Below, one piece after another: positions 10,507-19,306 of a DNA stretch of 64,000 nt (position 1 is its first letter; each line of letters opens with the position of its first letter). A program made the position numbers and the translations under genes. The notes beneath the pieces are model-generated. The model was not told the origin of the DNA and made no database searches. It was given only the letters and a program-made list of their open reading frames with translations. Origin of the DNA: Elusimicrobiota bacterium (GTDB lineage: Bacteria > Elusimicrobiota > Elusimicrobia > UBA1565 > UBA9628); the NCBI GenBank assembly GCA_023213235.1, contig CP096137.1:1437587-1501586 (forward strand), given 5' to 3'.

Positions 10507-10731
10507 ATGCTGAGATGGTCATTCACGTTCCTGGTGGTGGCGCTGATCGCCGGAGCGCTGGGGATGACGGGGGTGGCGGGAGCCGCCGCGGGCATCGCGA
10601 AGGCGCTGTTCGTCGGCTTCCTGATCCTCTTCGCCGTCACGGCCTTCCTCGGGGTCTCGGCCGGCCGCCGCATCGCCGGACACCGGACGCCGTCGGTCCG
10701 TCGCGACCACGACCTCACGCACCATCGTTGA
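10507..10731 (+). CDS. DUF1328 family small membrane protein
   Basis: A 74-residue protein with two closely spaced hydrophobic segments (about 5-25 and 30-50) and the family pattern [33 protein letters not shown]1328 proteins (YtjA-like) are inner-membrane proteins of unknown role, often stress-induced. The C-terminal 25 residues are hydrophilic and basic. A Shine-Dalgarno sequence and a promoter lie upstream and an intrinsic terminator follows, so it forms its own transcription unit. Confidence 0.88.
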   Translation: MLRWSFTFLVVALIAGALGMTGVAGAAAGIAKALFVGFLILFAVTAFLGVSAGRRIAGHRTPSVRRDHDLTHHR

Positions 10732-10750
10732 CGGCGCGGGAGGCTCGTAG

Positions 10751-10778
10751 GGCTCGGGGCTGCGCCCCGGGCCTTTTT
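10751..10778 (+). terminator. Rho-independent terminator
   Basis: Stem GGCTCGGGGC / GCCCCGGGCC (one wobble) with loop TGC followed by TTTTT. It ends the DUF1328 unit and lies between two convergent genes. Confidence 0.85.
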
Positions 10779-10788
10779 GCGCCCGGAC

Positions 10789-11311
10789 CTATTTCTTCGC
10801 GCGGAGCTCGTCGATGGCGGCCAGGACCTCGCCGGCGTGCGCGCCGGGGAGACCTTGAGCCAGCGCTTGGCGACGAACCCGCCGGGGAGAGCAGGAAGGT
10901 GTTGCGCGCCGAGAGCAGGCCGCCCAGCATCAGCGACCCGTAGGCGCGCGAGACCTCGCGCTTCTCGTCGGCGAGCAGGCGGAAGGAGAGGCTCTCCTTC
11001 TCGCAGAACTCCTTGTGGGACTTCGCGCTCTGCCCGCTCACGCCGACGACCGTCGCACCTCGCGTCTCGAACTCCGCGAGCTTCTTCTGGAATCCGCGGG
11101 CCTCGAGCGTGCAGCCGCCGGTGAAGTCCTTGGGGTAGAAGTACAGCACGACCCATTTCCCCTTGAGGCTCTCGAGGGAGACGGCGGTCCCGTCCTGCGA
11201 CGGCAGCGAGAACTCGGGCGCCTTGTCGCCCTCCTTCGGGGGCTCCGGGGATTTCGCGGCCGCGGGAAGCGCCAGGACGAGCGACAGGGCCATGGGAAGA
11301 AGTTGTCTCAT
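10789..11311 (-). CDS. Exported Bcp/PrxQ-type thiol peroxidase, two frameshifts
   Basis: After a signal peptide (MRQLLPMALSLVLALPAAA) comes a thioredoxin fold of the AhpC/Bcp group with the peroxidatic Cys67 (KDFTGGCTLEA). It would reduce peroxides outside the cytoplasm. The usual PrxQ resolving cysteine five residues later is replaced by Arg; another Cys lies near residue 104. The C-terminus breaks at two G-runs, 10884-10887 and 10846-10849. One extra base in each restores PGGFVAKRWLKVSPGAHAG followed by EVLAAIDELRAKK and the stop at 10789. As printed, the frame runs on with meaningless Arg-rich sequence. Confidence 0.85.
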
Positions 11312-11317
11312 GGCCCT

Positions 11318-11323
11318 ATTAAA
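11318..11323 (-). promoter_or_regulatory. -10 box of a leaderless promoter
   Basis: TTTAAT on the minus strand, 6 bases upstream of the ATG at 11311. Confidence 0.5.
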
Positions 11324-11947
11324 CTAATTCGCGGCCACCGAGGCGCGCTCGAGCCCGGCGGCGACGGCGCGGTCATGCTCCTCGACGGCGCGCACGCGCA
11401 TGACGGCCAGCGCGTCGGCGGCCTCGGGCGTCGGGGCGACGGCCTCGGTCTCGAGGTTCACCTCGAACGCGTACGCCGGGACGCCGGCGGGCTCGCGGTA
11501 GATCACGAGGTAGGAGTCGTCGCCCGTCTTCTCCGCGCTCCAGGCGCGGGCCGCGCCGTCGGCGTGGCGGCGGACGCCGCCCAAGCGGGCGAGGACGGCG
11601 GAGTCGTCGCCGGCCATGACCGAGCCCTGCACCAGGAAAATCGCGTCGCGGGCGTCCTCGTCGACGACGTACGAGGGGCGGGCGACGAGGTGCGGCGCGG
11701 CGTTGACCTCGGCGACGAAGTCGACGCCGCCGATGAAGGAGAGCAGGAGCGCCCCGGTCGTCAGGGCCGCCTTCATGTGCCAGCGGTAGGCGTCGGGGTC
11801 CTGGGGGATCGGGCCCAGGCCGAGCTTCTGCTTCATCTCGGACTTCAGCCAGGCGGGGGCCTCGCCGCCGGTGCGGGAGAGGGCCTGCGCGATCGCGAGC
11901 AGCTCGACGTCGGTTCTCGGGGCCTTGTCGGCGGGGTTGTTGTCCAT
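11324..11947 (-). CDS. Single-pass membrane protein of unknown function
   Basis: A 207-residue protein with a cytoplasmic N-terminal segment of about 60 residues (PRTDVELLAIAQALSRTG, AWLKSEMKQKLGLG), one membrane helix (ALTTGALLLSFIGGVDFV) and an outer domain of about 120 residues. The N-terminal layout, with a helical cytoplasmic stretch before one helix, resembles anti-sigma or FecR-type regulators, but no sigma factor is adjacent and I do not see a family signature. Its stop is 12 bases before the peroxiredoxin ATG, so the two may be expressed together. Confidence 0.75.
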   Translation of the reverse strand: MDNNPADKAPRTDVELLAIAQALSRTGGEAPAWLKSEMKQKLGLGPIPQDPDAYRWHMKAALTTGALLLSFIGGVDFVAEVNAAPHLVARPSYVVDEDARDAIFLVQGSVMAGDDSAVLARLGGVRRHADGAARAWSAEKTGDDSYLVIYREPAGVPAYAFEVNLETEAVAPTPEAADALAVMRVRAVEEHDRAVAAGLERASVAAN

Positions 11948-11953
11948 GCCTTG

Positions 11954-11959
11954 AGCGTA
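11954..11959 (-). promoter_or_regulatory. -10 box of a leaderless promoter
   Basis: TACGCT on the minus strand, 6 bases upstream of the ATG at 11947. Confidence 0.45.
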
Positions 11960-12072
11960 GCCCCGAAGACTCCGGTTCTCAACGAAAAGCGGGGTGAATC
12001 CCCGGCGACGGAAAAGTGAACGGTCACACGCCCTCCATATGACGGCCCCCGCAATATGGTTTCCTAGGGGGA

Positions 12073-13191
12073 GTGGAGAACAGGAAGCCGGGCGCCGAGC
12101 GTCTCATCGCGAAGGAGGATGTGTTCCGCCTCCTGGTGCAGACCGTCAAGGACTACGCGATCTTCATGCTCGACCCTGAGGGCAACGTCGCGAGTTGGAA
12201 CGAGGGCGCCGAGCGCATCAAGGGCTGGAGGGCCGAGGAGATCATCGGCCGTCACTTCTCGACGTTCTACCCGAAGGAGGACATCGACGCCGGCAAGCCC
12301 GAGATGGAGCTGCGGGTCGCGACGGCCGAGGGCCGCTTCGAGGACGAGGGCTGGCGCCTGCGCAAGGACGGCACGCGCATCTGGGCCAACGTCGTCATCA
12401 CCGCGGTGTGGAGCGAGGAAACGCCCCGGCGGCTGATCGGCTTCGCCAAGGTCACGCGGGACCTCACCGAGCGCCGCCTGGCCGAGGAGTCCCTGCGCCG
12501 CAGCAACCAGCAGCTCGAGCGCTACGCCGCCTTCGTCTCCCACGACCTGCAGGAGCCGCTGCGCAAGATGGCGAGCTTCGCCGAGCTGCTCAAGCTGCGC
12601 TACGGCGGCAAGCTCGACGACGAGGCCGACGACTACATCCGGCGCATCGTCGACGCGGCCAAACGGATGCGCGTGCTCGTCACCGACGTCCTCGAGTTCT
12701 CGCGGCTGACCCAGCACAAGCGCGGCGAGGGCCCCGTCGCGCTCGACGGCGTGCTGGCCGCGGTCCTGCGCGACCTCGAACTGCAGATCCGCGAGGCCGG
12801 CGCGGAGGTCGCGCACGCGCCGCTGCCCCGCGTCAAGGGCGACCCCGTCCTTCTCGGCCGTCTCCTGCAGAACCTCGTCTCCAACGCGATCAAGTTCCGC
12901 TCCCCGGACCGCCGCCCGAAAGTCGAGGTCGCGGCCGAGCCGCGCGGCTCCGACTGGCTGATCTCGGTGGCCGACAACGGCATCGGCGTCGAGCCGCAGT
13001 ACACGGCGGCGATCTTCGAGCCGTTCAAGCGGCTGCACTCGAAGGAGAAGTACCCGGGCTCCGGCCTGGGCCTGGCCGCGAGCAAGGTCATCGTGGAGTC
13101 CCACGCCGGCCGGATCTGGGCCGAGCCGCGCCCCGGCGGCGGCACGACGTTCAAGGTCCTCCTCAAGGGCGCCGACGGGGCCGCCCGATGA
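12073..13191 (+). CDS. PAS histidine kinase (phytochrome-kinase type)
   Basis: A 372-residue cytoplasmic sensor: PAS domain (15-135, with the IFMLDPEGNVASWNEGAERI signature), HisKA with H-box SHDLQEP (His157) and HATPase (NLVSNAIKF, DNGIGVEP, GSGLGLAASK). It starts with GTG at 12073. The stop overlaps the ATG of the next regulator gene, so they form a two-component pair of the same kind as at 5381-6921. The PAS domain belongs to the group that often holds a flavin or haem, but ligand residues cannot be judged here. Confidence 0.95.
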   Translation: MENRKPGAERLIAKEDVFRLLVQTVKDYAIFMLDPEGNVASWNEGAERIKGWRAEEIIGRHFSTFYPKEDIDAGKPEMELRVATAEGRFEDEGWRLRKDGTRIWANVVITAVWSEETPRRLIGFAKVTRDLTERRLAEESLRRSNQQLERYAAFVSHDLQEPLRKMASFAELLKLRYGGKLDDEADDYIRRIVDAAKRMRVLVTDVLEFSRLTQHKRGEGPVALDGVLAAVLRDLELQIREAGAEVAHAPLPRVKGDPVLLGRLLQNLVSNAIKFRSPDRRPKVEVAAEPRGSDWLISVADNGIGVEPQYTAAIFEPFKRLHSKEKYPGSGLGLAASKVIVESHAGRIWAEPRPGGGTTFKVLLKGADGAAR

Positions 13192-13625
13192 GGACGATCC
13201 TCGCCGTCGACGACTCCACCGAGGACGCCGCGCTCCTGCGCATGGCCTTCGAGCACGCGGGCACGACCTGCCGCCTGAGCACGGTCGACGGCGGCGAGGC
13301 CGCGCTCGCCTACCTGCAGGGCGAGGGCCCGTACGCCGACCGGCGCAAGCACCCGTTCCCCGACCTCATGCTCCTCGACATCCAGATGCCGGGGCGCGAC
13401 GGCTTCGACGTGCTCGAGTGGGTCCGCGCCCAGAAGGCGGACTGGAGCCGCCTGCCCATCATCATGCTGACGACCTCGCACGACCTCGCCGACGTCAAGC
13501 GCGCCTACGACCTGGGCGCCAACTCCTTCCTCGTCAAGCCGACCGGCTTCGCGGAGTTCTCCGGCATGATCGCCAACATGCTCGCCTACTGGCTGCCGTA
13601 CAACCGCCCCGCGCGCCTCGACTAG
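13188..13625 (+). CDS. Single-domain response regulator (Rcp1-like)
   Basis: A 145-residue receiver with acidic pocket VDDSTED, phospho-acceptor Asp64 (LMLLDIQMPGRDG), switch IIMLTTSHD and Lys in FLVKPTG. It has no output domain. It overlaps the kinase gene by 4 bases (ATGA) and is surely its partner. The C-terminal extension (AYWLPYNRPARLD) is typical of Cph1-associated regulators. Confidence 0.95.
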   Translation: MRTILAVDDSTEDAALLRMAFEHAGTTCRLSTVDGGEAALAYLQGEGPYADRRKHPFPDLMLLDIQMPGRDGFDVLEWVRAQKADWSRLPIIMLTTSHDLADVKRAYDLGANSFLVKPTGFAEFSGMIANMLAYWLPYNRPARLD

Positions 13626-13628
13626 GCC

Positions 13629-13656
13629 TTGACCCCGGCGCCGCCGGGGCTACACT
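13629..13656 (+). promoter_or_regulatory. Sigma70-type promoter, leaderless
   Basis: TTGACC (-35) and TACACT (-10) are separated by 16 bases. The ATG at 13664 begins 7 bases after the -10 box. The promoter lies in the 38-base gap after the regulator gene. Confidence 0.7.
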
Positions 13657-13663
13657 AAGGAAG

Positions 13664-14079
13664 ATGACGCGCTTGGCCCTCCTGACGGCCCTTCTCCTCG
13701 TCTCGGCCCCGGCTCTGCGCGCGGGCGACGAGGGCAAGGGCGACCACAACGAGGACGGGCATCCCGACAACGGGCACGGTCGCGGCTTCCGCGGGGGCGG
13801 CCGGCGTTGGTGGTGGTCCCGCGCGCGAAGCGAACCGGCTCCGCAAACCGTGGTCGTCACGGTCCCGGAGGGGAGACTCCGTACCGCCGCTACGCGTGGG
13901 GCCGTATGACCGCGACGACGGCGTCGAACTACAAGGCGAAGGTGAAGGACTGCGGGGGCCCGGGCTGCGCGGTGTGGCAGACGACGGCGGTCGCCGTGGC
14001 CCTTCCCGTGAGCGTCGCGCTCGACGTGCCGTTCTTCGTCGGCCGCGTCATCGCCTGGCCGTTTCGCCGGCGCTCCTAG
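13664..14079 (+). CDS. Small secreted His/Gly-rich protein, frameshifted
   Basis: The protein has a signal peptide (MTRLALLTALLLVSAPALRA), a hydrophilic stretch rich in Gly, Asp and His (GDHNEDGHPDNGHGRGF) that could bind metal, and a C-terminal part with a hydrophobic segment (VAVALPVSVALDVPFFVGRVI). The frame breaks in the G-run 13870-13873; one extra base joins TVVVTVPEG to ETPYRRYAWGRM and reaches the stop at 14079, giving about 138 residues. I do not recognise a family. The location is probably periplasmic or membrane-attached. Confidence 0.65.
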
Positions 14080-14092
14080 TCCGGTCCCGCGC

Positions 14093-14538
14093 CTAGCCGC
14101 AGCGGGGAACTCCACCGTCTTCAGCCAGAACGCGTCGATGCGCCGCGCGATCTCGACGAGCTCGGCCGACGACGTGGGCTTGACCAGGAAGGCGTTGATC
14201 CCGAGCGCGTAGGCGGTCTCGACGTCGCCCGGCGCGTTGGAGGCGGTCAGCAGGATCACGGGGACGCAGCGCCACCGCTTCGAGGCGCGGATCCAGCGCA
14301 GCGCGTCGAAGCCGTCCATGCGCGGCATCTTCAGGTCCAGGATCACGAGGCCGGGCTCGTGGGGCCGCGCCGCGCCCGCGTGCGCTCCGGTCCGCGAGAG
14401 ATAGGCGACGGCCTGCTCTCCGTCCTCGACGACGGCGAGCCTGCCGCCGATGCCGGCGGCGGCGAACGCCTCGCGCAGCAGGAACCGGTCGTCGGGGCTG
14501 TCGTCGGCGTACAGCACGCCCAGGCCGTTAGGCAGCAT
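14093..14538 (-). CDS. Single-domain response regulator, C-terminal frameshift
   Basis: A receiver domain with acidic pocket ADDSPDD, phospho-acceptor Asp68 (LVILDLKMP), switch VILLTASNAPGD and Lys in FLVKPTSS. It overlaps the start of the kinase gene upstream by 11 bases and is its partner. As printed, the frame runs about 180 residues too far, across the opposite-strand secreted-protein gene. One extra base in the run 14104-14107 stops it at 14093 with the ending VEFPRCG, giving the normal length of about 148 residues. Confidence 0.88.
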
Positions 14539-16465
14539 CGGGAGCCCTCCTCAACTCGATCCAGAAGCGGCTTCCGTCGCCGGGCTTGGACTCGACGCCG
14601 GCGGTGCCGCCCATGCGCTCGGCGGCCTTCTTGACGATGGCCAGGCCGATGCCCGTCCCCTCGTACTCGCCGCGCGGGTGCAGGCGGGAGAACGGCCGGA
14701 AGAGCTTCGAGCGCATGTCCTCGGGGATGCCGAGCCCGTTGTCCTCGACGACGAGGCGCGTGCGCCCGGGCCCGGCGGGCTCGGCGCTCACCGCGACGGC
14801 GGCCCGCCGCCCCTTGGGCACGAACTTCACCGCGTTGACGAGCAGGTTCGAGAGCGCCTGCGTCAGCAGCGAGTCCTGGGCCATCACGCGCCCGAGCGGG
14901 CGGCGCACGGTCACGTCGGCCTTGTCGAAGCCCGGGTAGTGGGAGAGCACGTGGTCGACGACCGGCTCGGGGTCGACCGGGGACAGGACCTGCTCGCCGC
15001 GCGAGAGGCGACCGAGAGCGAGGAGGTCCATGATCATCCGGTCCATGCGCATCGTCGACGCGGAGATGCGCTCGAGCAGGCCGCGCGTCTCCTCGTCGAG
15101 CAGGGCGCTCGCGCGGTCGAGGACGATCGTCGCGTAGCCCTGGATCGCGCGCAGCGGCGCGCGCAGGTCGTGCGAGACGGTGTAGGAGAAGGCCTCGAGC
15201 TCCGCGTTCGAGCGCGCGAGCTCGGCCGTGCGCGCGGAGACGGCCTCCTTGAGCGTCTCCTCCTGGCGACGCGCGCCGGTGATGTCCGTGACGAACGCGA
15301 AGAGGCCCCGGACCGCGCCGCCGGGCTCCGGATCGGGGATGAACTCGCAGTGGACCCAGCGCCGGCGGTCCGGGTACTCGATCTCGGCGTCGAAGGCGAC
15401 GGTCTCGCCCGCGAGCGCCCGCCGCAGCCTGCCCTCGACGACCGCCCAGCGCGCGGGACCGAGAAGGTCCTCGACGCGCGTGCCCTTGAGCCGTTCGGGC
15501 GATACCCCGTACCAATCGAGATAGCGCTTGTTGTTGTAGACGTAGCGCAGCTCCCGGTCGATGTAGGAGATCAGCGCGGGCATCTCGTCGATGATCGTTC
15601 CGAGGTGGCGTTCGCCGCGGGCGAGCGCGGCCGCCGTGGCCATGCGCTCGGTGACGTCCTTGAACAGCACGGCCACCTGGCGCCGCGCGGCGTCGCCGAA
15701 GCGCCAGGCGAGGACCTCGTAGAAGCGGCCGAGCCGCGAAGCGGGCGCCTCGACGCGCAGCGTCTCGCCGGTCTCGACGACCTTGCCGTACAGCGCGAAC
15801 CACTGCGGCTCGTGGCCCGGCGCGAGCCGGGTCATGCGCTTGCCGATCGGATCGACGAGCCCGGTCTGTCGCTCGAACGCCGGGTTGACCTCGCGGAAGA
15901 CGTAGTCGACGGGGACGCCGGCCTCGTAGATCATCTCGATGATGCAGAACCCCTCGTCCATCGAGTCGAACAGGGTCCGGTACTTGGCCTCCGTGCGGTC
16001 GTTGCGGGCGGCCTCCGCCGCGAGGCCCGCCTCCGCGCGGCGCGCCGCGCGGACGGCGGAGTGCAGGACGTGGTTGACATAGCTGAGCAGGGCGCAGACG
16101 CCGGTGAAGAGGAGCAGGCGCAGGCGGTCGTCATGCGCGCCCACGTCCGGGCCCGGCGGCGGCAGGTTGAGCCAGGCGACGGCCAGAGCGCTGAGCCCGG
16201 TCGCCGCGAGTCCCGGCCCGAAGCCGCCGATGAAGCCGGAGAGGACGACCGCGGGAAAGTACACGAAGAAGGGGACCGGCTGGCCGATGAGCGCGGGCGC
16301 GGCGACGTTGGCGGCGACCGAGAGTCCCACGAGCGCCGCGGCCGCGGCGTAGCGGGCGGCCCAGTGCGGCCCGCCCGCGCCGGGGACGGGGTCGAGATCG
16401 GGGCGGCGCGCGCGGCGCTGGAGCTGGATGAGGCGCATCCCCGGCGCGCGCGTGGTGTCGATCAC
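14528..16465 (-). CDS. Membrane histidine kinase with DUF4118-like sensor and two PAS domains
   Basis: A 645-residue kinase. Residues 35-150 form a compact multi-helix membrane domain resembling the DUF4118 region of KdpD-type kinases (AAAALVGLSVAANVAAPALIG, FFVYFPAVVLSGFIGGFGPG). Two PAS domains follow (about 165-280 and 285-400), then HisKA with H-box SHDLRAPLRAI and HATPase (NLLVNAVKF, GTGIGLAIVKK). It starts with GTG at 16465 right behind a TAAACT box. It passes phosphate to the receiver encoded immediately downstream. Confidence 0.92.
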   Translation of the reverse strand: MIDTTRAPGMRLIQLQRRARRPDLDPVPGAGGPHWAARYAAAAALVGLSVAANVAAPALIGQPVPFFVYFPAVVLSGFIGGFGPGLAATGLSALAVAWLNLPPPGPDVGAHDDRLRLLLFTGVCALLSYVNHVLHSAVRAARRAEAGLAAEAARNDRTEAKYRTLFDSMDEGFCIIEMIYEAGVPVDYVFREVNPAFERQTGLVDPIGKRMTRLAPGHEPQWFALYGKVVETGETLRVEAPASRLGRFYEVLAWRFGDAARRQVAVLFKDVTERMATAAALARGERHLGTIIDEMPALISYIDRELRYVYNNKRYLDWYGVSPERLKGTRVEDLLGPARWAVVEGRLRRALAGETVAFDAEIEYPDRRRWVHCEFIPDPEPGGAVRGLFAFVTDITGARRQEETLKEAVSARTAELARSNAELEAFSYTVSHDLRAPLRAIQGYATIVLDRASALLDEETRGLLERISASTMRMDRMIMDLLALGRLSRGEQVLSPVDPEPVVDHVLSHYPGFDKADVTVRRPLGRVMAQDSLLTQALSNLLVNAVKFVPKGRRAAVAVSAEPAGPGRTRLVVEDNGLGIPEDMRSKLFRPFSRLHPRGEYEGTGIGLAIVKKAAERMGGTAGVESKPGDGSRFWIELRRAPDAA

Positions 16466-16471
16466 GCGGGC

Positions 16472-16477
16472 AGTTTA
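16472..16477 (-). promoter_or_regulatory. -10 box of a leaderless promoter
   Basis: TAAACT on the minus strand, exactly 6 bases upstream of the GTG at 16465. Confidence 0.55.
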
Positions 16478-16533
16478 CAACGCGCGCGCGGCCGGGGCTG
16501 TGGAAGCCGGGTAACGGAATCTGGAACGGCGCG

Positions 16534-17436
16534 TCAGAGCCGCAGGACGCTCTTCGCGTCGGCGCCGCAGCGCACGCCGAGCGCCTCGAGCGCGGCCGCG
16601 TGCCGGTCGAAGGGGTTCGACCCGGGCCACAGCACGGGCAGCGGGTAGTCGCTGCCGAAGAGGAGGCGCTCGAAGGTCTCGGGGTGGCGGCGCAGATGCC
16701 GCGCGATGCCCACGCGGTTGGGCAGCGTGAGGGCCGAGGCGTCCATGAAGAAGCGCGGCTGCTCGCGCACGAGGCGCACCATCGTCTCGACGTGCGGCTG
16801 GGAGATCACGTGGCCCGAGCTGCACGCGTGCGCGGCGATGACGGTCGCGCCCTCCTTGAGCGCCCGCTCGAGCCGCTCCGGGTTGCCGACCGCCTGGTCG
16901 CGCGCCTTGACGCTGTACTCGACGCCGATGTGCGAGAGCAGGGGGATCTTGTGGCGGGCGAGCGCGCGGTAGAACGCGGTGAAGCGCTTCGCCGCGGGAT
17001 CGAAGACCTGCGCGTTGGGCAGGACCTTGATGAGGACCGCGCCCCTGGCCGCGCAGCGCTCGAGCTCGTCGAGCGCGTCGCGCCGCGCCGGGTTGATCGA
17101 CGCGCCCGGCAGGAGCCTGCCGCCCGAGCGCGCGCACGCGTCGAACATCGCGTCGTTGGAGATCAGCATGTGCGTGCGCGCCTCGTCGAGGCGGCCGTCG
17201 TCCCCGTAGATCCCGTCGAGCGCGAGCAGGACGCCCTTCTCGACGCGCGTCGACGCCTTCATCTTCTCGATCACGCGGTCGACGAAGATCGCGTTCGCGC
17301 GCTCGGGCTCGTCCAACGGAAGCCCCTGGTGCCAGGCGACGAGCTTGGCGAGCGCGCCGCCGAGCATGTCCTTGGACAGCAGGCAGCCGTTGGCCTTCGT
17401 GGGCAGCGCGGCGAGGTGGACGTGGACGTCGATCAT
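16534..17436 (-). CDS. Amidohydrolase-family metal-dependent hydrolase
   Basis: A 300-residue TIM-barrel enzyme of the amidohydrolase 2 group. Metal-ligand motifs are visible: the N-terminal HVHLA (MIDVHVHLAALP), a middle Lys (LIKVLPNAQ), a His in LLSHIG, AAHACSSGH and a C-terminal Asp in LLFGSDYPLP. Family members hydrolyse or decarboxylate small carboxylates or lactones in the cytoplasm; the substrate cannot be told. No clear promoter box precedes it and no neighbour hints at a pathway. Confidence 0.88.
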   Translation of the reverse strand: MIDVHVHLAALPTKANGCLLSKDMLGGALAKLVAWHQGLPLDEPERANAIFVDRVIEKMKASTRVEKGVLLALDGIYGDDGRLDEARTHMLISNDAMFDACARSGGRLLPGASINPARRDALDELERCAARGAVLIKVLPNAQVFDPAAKRFTAFYRALARHKIPLLSHIGVEYSVKARDQAVGNPERLERALKEGATVIAAHACSSGHVISQPHVETMVRLVREQPRFFMDASALTLPNRVGIARHLRRHPETFERLLFGSDYPLPVLWPGSNPFDRHAAALEALGVRCGADAKSVLRL

Positions 17437-17467
17437 GAGACGCCCGGGCGGGCCCGGGCCGAAGCGG

Positions 17468-17620
17468 CTACGCCGCCGCTTTGACGGCCTCTTCGGCGCT
17501 GTGCGCCTGGAAGGTCTCGCGGATCAGCTTGTCCTCGGACGACTTGAGCGTGCGTTCCCAACCGCAGCTGCACTTGAGCTTCTTCTTCTCGCTGCGGAAC
17601 TCGTAGACGTGCATTCTCAT
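17468..17620 (-). CDS. Small basic protein with a CxCGW motif
   Basis: A 50-residue protein with a good ribosome-binding site (AGGAGA 5 bases upstream of the ATG at 17620). It reads MRMHVYEFRSEKKKLKCSCG at the start, then a helical tail. Only two cysteines are present (CSCGW), so a zinc site would need a dimer or other ligands. It is too short for most ORF callers. It may be a small RNA- or DNA-binding or zinc-ribbon-like protein; no family is recognised. Confidence 0.6.
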   Translation of the reverse strand: MRMHVYEFRSEKKKLKCSCGWERTLKSSEDKLIRETFQAHSAEEAVKAAA

Positions 17621-17683
17621 GGGGTCTCCTGAAAGCTGCGGACCGGTCAGTTTAGCACTATTGGGCGGCGGCGCGGCCTGGCC

Positions 17684-18530
17684 TTACGCGGGGACGGCCG
17701 TCCGGGCGGGGGCCGGAAGCAGGGCGGGCAGCGCCGCGAGCGCGTCGCGCTCGCCGAGCTCGACGGCGGGCAGGCAGTTCCTCGTGACGAAGCCGAGCAT
17801 GCTGAAGTCGAGCGTCTTCGACGGGATGATCTCCACGATGCGCGGGGGCGCGGCAGGGCGCGCAGCGAGGCGAGGCCCTGGTCGACCTCGTTCAAGTTGG
17901 CCTCTCGGACCTGCTGCTCGCGCCGCGCGAGCGGCCCCAGTGCCGGCGGCCGCGCTCGTCGGGGCGCACGGGGCGGATCGCGACGACGGTCTCGCAGCCG
18001 GCGAGGTCGAGGAAGTGGGCGCCGTCGACGCCGGCCGTGCCGCCGTCGCGGTAGTAGTGCGGGCCCACGCGCACGCGCGGGTAGACGAGCGGGATCGCGC
18101 AGGACGCGACGAGCCGGTCGGCGAGCGGCCCGTCCCAGCCGCGCGCGCCCTTCGGCGTGAAGCGGGAATAGACGGTGCGCCGGTCGTGATCGCGCAGGCT
18201 CAGCACGGTCAGGTCGCAGATCGCGTCGCGGCGCGCGCGCTCGTCGTCGGCCGCGTACGAGACGAGCTCCCACGCGGGATCGCTCGAGAACACGCTCGCC
18301 GGAAAGAGGCGCGGGCGCAGGCGCAGGGCGCGGATCGAGTCGGCGTCGCGCCAGTGGCGCATCTCCTCGGGCAGGCGGCCCGTGAAATAGGCGCCGCCGT
18401 TGAGGGCGCCGGCGCTGACGCCGACGATCTTGTCGAAGCGCAGAGACTTCGAGAGAGTCTCGAGCGCGCCTCCCTGCCACGAGCAGAGGGCGCCGCCGCC
18501 GGGAAGGACCAGGCCGAGGGGACCGTTCAT
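17684..18530 (-). CDS. Patatin-like phospholipase, two frameshifts
   Basis: The patatin signature is clear: an oxyanion glycine loop (LPGGGALCSWQGG), the nucleophile elbow GVSAGALNGG and the catalytic Asp in YRDGGTAGVDG. Such enzymes hydrolyse acyl chains from phospholipids. The C-terminus leaves frame at 17935-17938 and again at 17844-17848. Adding one base in each gives a smooth reading through LARREQQVREANLNEVDQGL and RIVEIIPSKTLDFSMLG to the stop at 17684, about 283 residues in all. The start at 18530 is preceded by a TACAAT box. Confidence 0.85.
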
Positions 18531-18538
18531 CCGCCTAC

Positions 18539-18544
18539 ATTGTA
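18539..18544 (-). promoter_or_regulatory. -10 box upstream of the patatin gene
   Basis: TACAAT on the minus strand, 8 bases before the ATG at 18530; a nearly leaderless start. Confidence 0.55.
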
Positions 18545-18586
18545 GCAACGTGACGGTCCGGCCGCCTGGGGCATAAGGCCCAGGGG

Positions 18587-19240
18587 TTAAAAGAGCGTCG
18601 GCTGGTCCGGAACAGGCTCGATGAGGGCCGCGTCGTCGGCCTTCGTCGAGTTCACGCGGGGGAGACCGGGTAGGCCTCGAGCGCGCCCGCGTAGGGCGCC
18701 AGCAGGGCCTTGAGCGCCGCGGGGAAGCGGCCGGGTCGAGCCACGCCGCCTCGTCGTCGGGTCTGAGGATGACGGGCATCCGTCCGTGTATCGTCTTCAT
18801 CAGTTCGTTGGGCCCCGTCGTCACGATCGTGAACGTGCGCCGCCCCTCCCACGTCTCCCAGAGCCCCGCCATCGCGAACGGCGCGCGGTCGGGGCGGACG
18901 ATGCGCATCGGGTCTTGGCCCTTCCACTCGTAGAACCCGTCGGCGGGCACGAGGCAGCGCTTGGACTCGAAGGAGCGCTTGAAGCTCGGCTTCTCGGCGA
19001 CCGTCTCGGAGCGCGCGTTGACGAGCTTGTGCGCGACGTTCGGGTCCTTCGCCCACGCGGGGATCAGGCCCCAGCCGTGATGGCGCAGGACGCGCCCCTC
19101 GGGCTCGAGCACGATCACCGGCGCCTTCTGCGACGGCGCGACGTTGTAGCGCAGGGGAGTTCGTCCACGTCCGCGGCCTTCAGGCCGAAGCGTTCGCGCA
19201 GGAGCGTCATGCTCTGGGCCACGGTGTAGCGCGCGCACAT
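18587..19240 (-). CDS. yedK: SOS response-associated peptidase (SRAP, YedK/HMCES), three frameshifts
   Basis: SRAP proteins form a covalent thiazolidine link to abasic sites in single-stranded DNA through Cys2 and protect them. Here Cys2 (MCARYTV), the NVAPSQ motif, NARSETVAEKPSF, CLVPADGFYEW and the active-site HGRMPVILRPDDEAAWLD are all visible. Single-base gaps occur at 19154-19157, 18733-18735 and 18658-18662. With them repaired the protein runs from 19240 to the stop at 18587, about 218 residues, the normal size. It is divergent from the polymerase operon across a LexA-type box. Confidence 0.92.
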
Positions 19241-19246
19241 GGGGAA

Positions 19247-19252
19247 ACGCTA
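19247..19252 (-). promoter_or_regulatory. -10 box for SRAP (weak match)
   Basis: TAGCGT on the minus strand is exactly 6 bases from the ATG at 19240, as in other leaderless starts here. The LexA-type box lies 26 bases further upstream. Confidence 0.35.
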
Positions 19253-19271
19253 TCAAAAAACCGTCTGGGTC

Positions 19272-19300
19272 TTGCGATCGAACGGATGTTCGATTATACT
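19272..19300 (+). promoter_or_regulatory. Sigma70-type promoter of the polymerase operon
   Basis: TTGCGA (19272-19277) and TATACT (19295-19300) are separated by an ideal 17 bases. The ATG at 19307 follows after 6 bases, so the transcript is probably leaderless. The spacer holds the LexA-type box. Confidence 0.8.
19279..19292. promoter_or_regulatory. LexA-type SOS operator
   Basis: CGAACGGATGTTCG is a perfect inverted repeat of the form CGAAC-N4-GTTCG, the consensus of the Bacillus-type LexA (DinR) box. It sits between the -35 and -10 boxes of the polymerase operon and just upstream of the divergent SRAP promoter, a position where repressor binding would block transcription. Confidence 0.8.
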
Positions 19301-19306
19301 GTCTGC

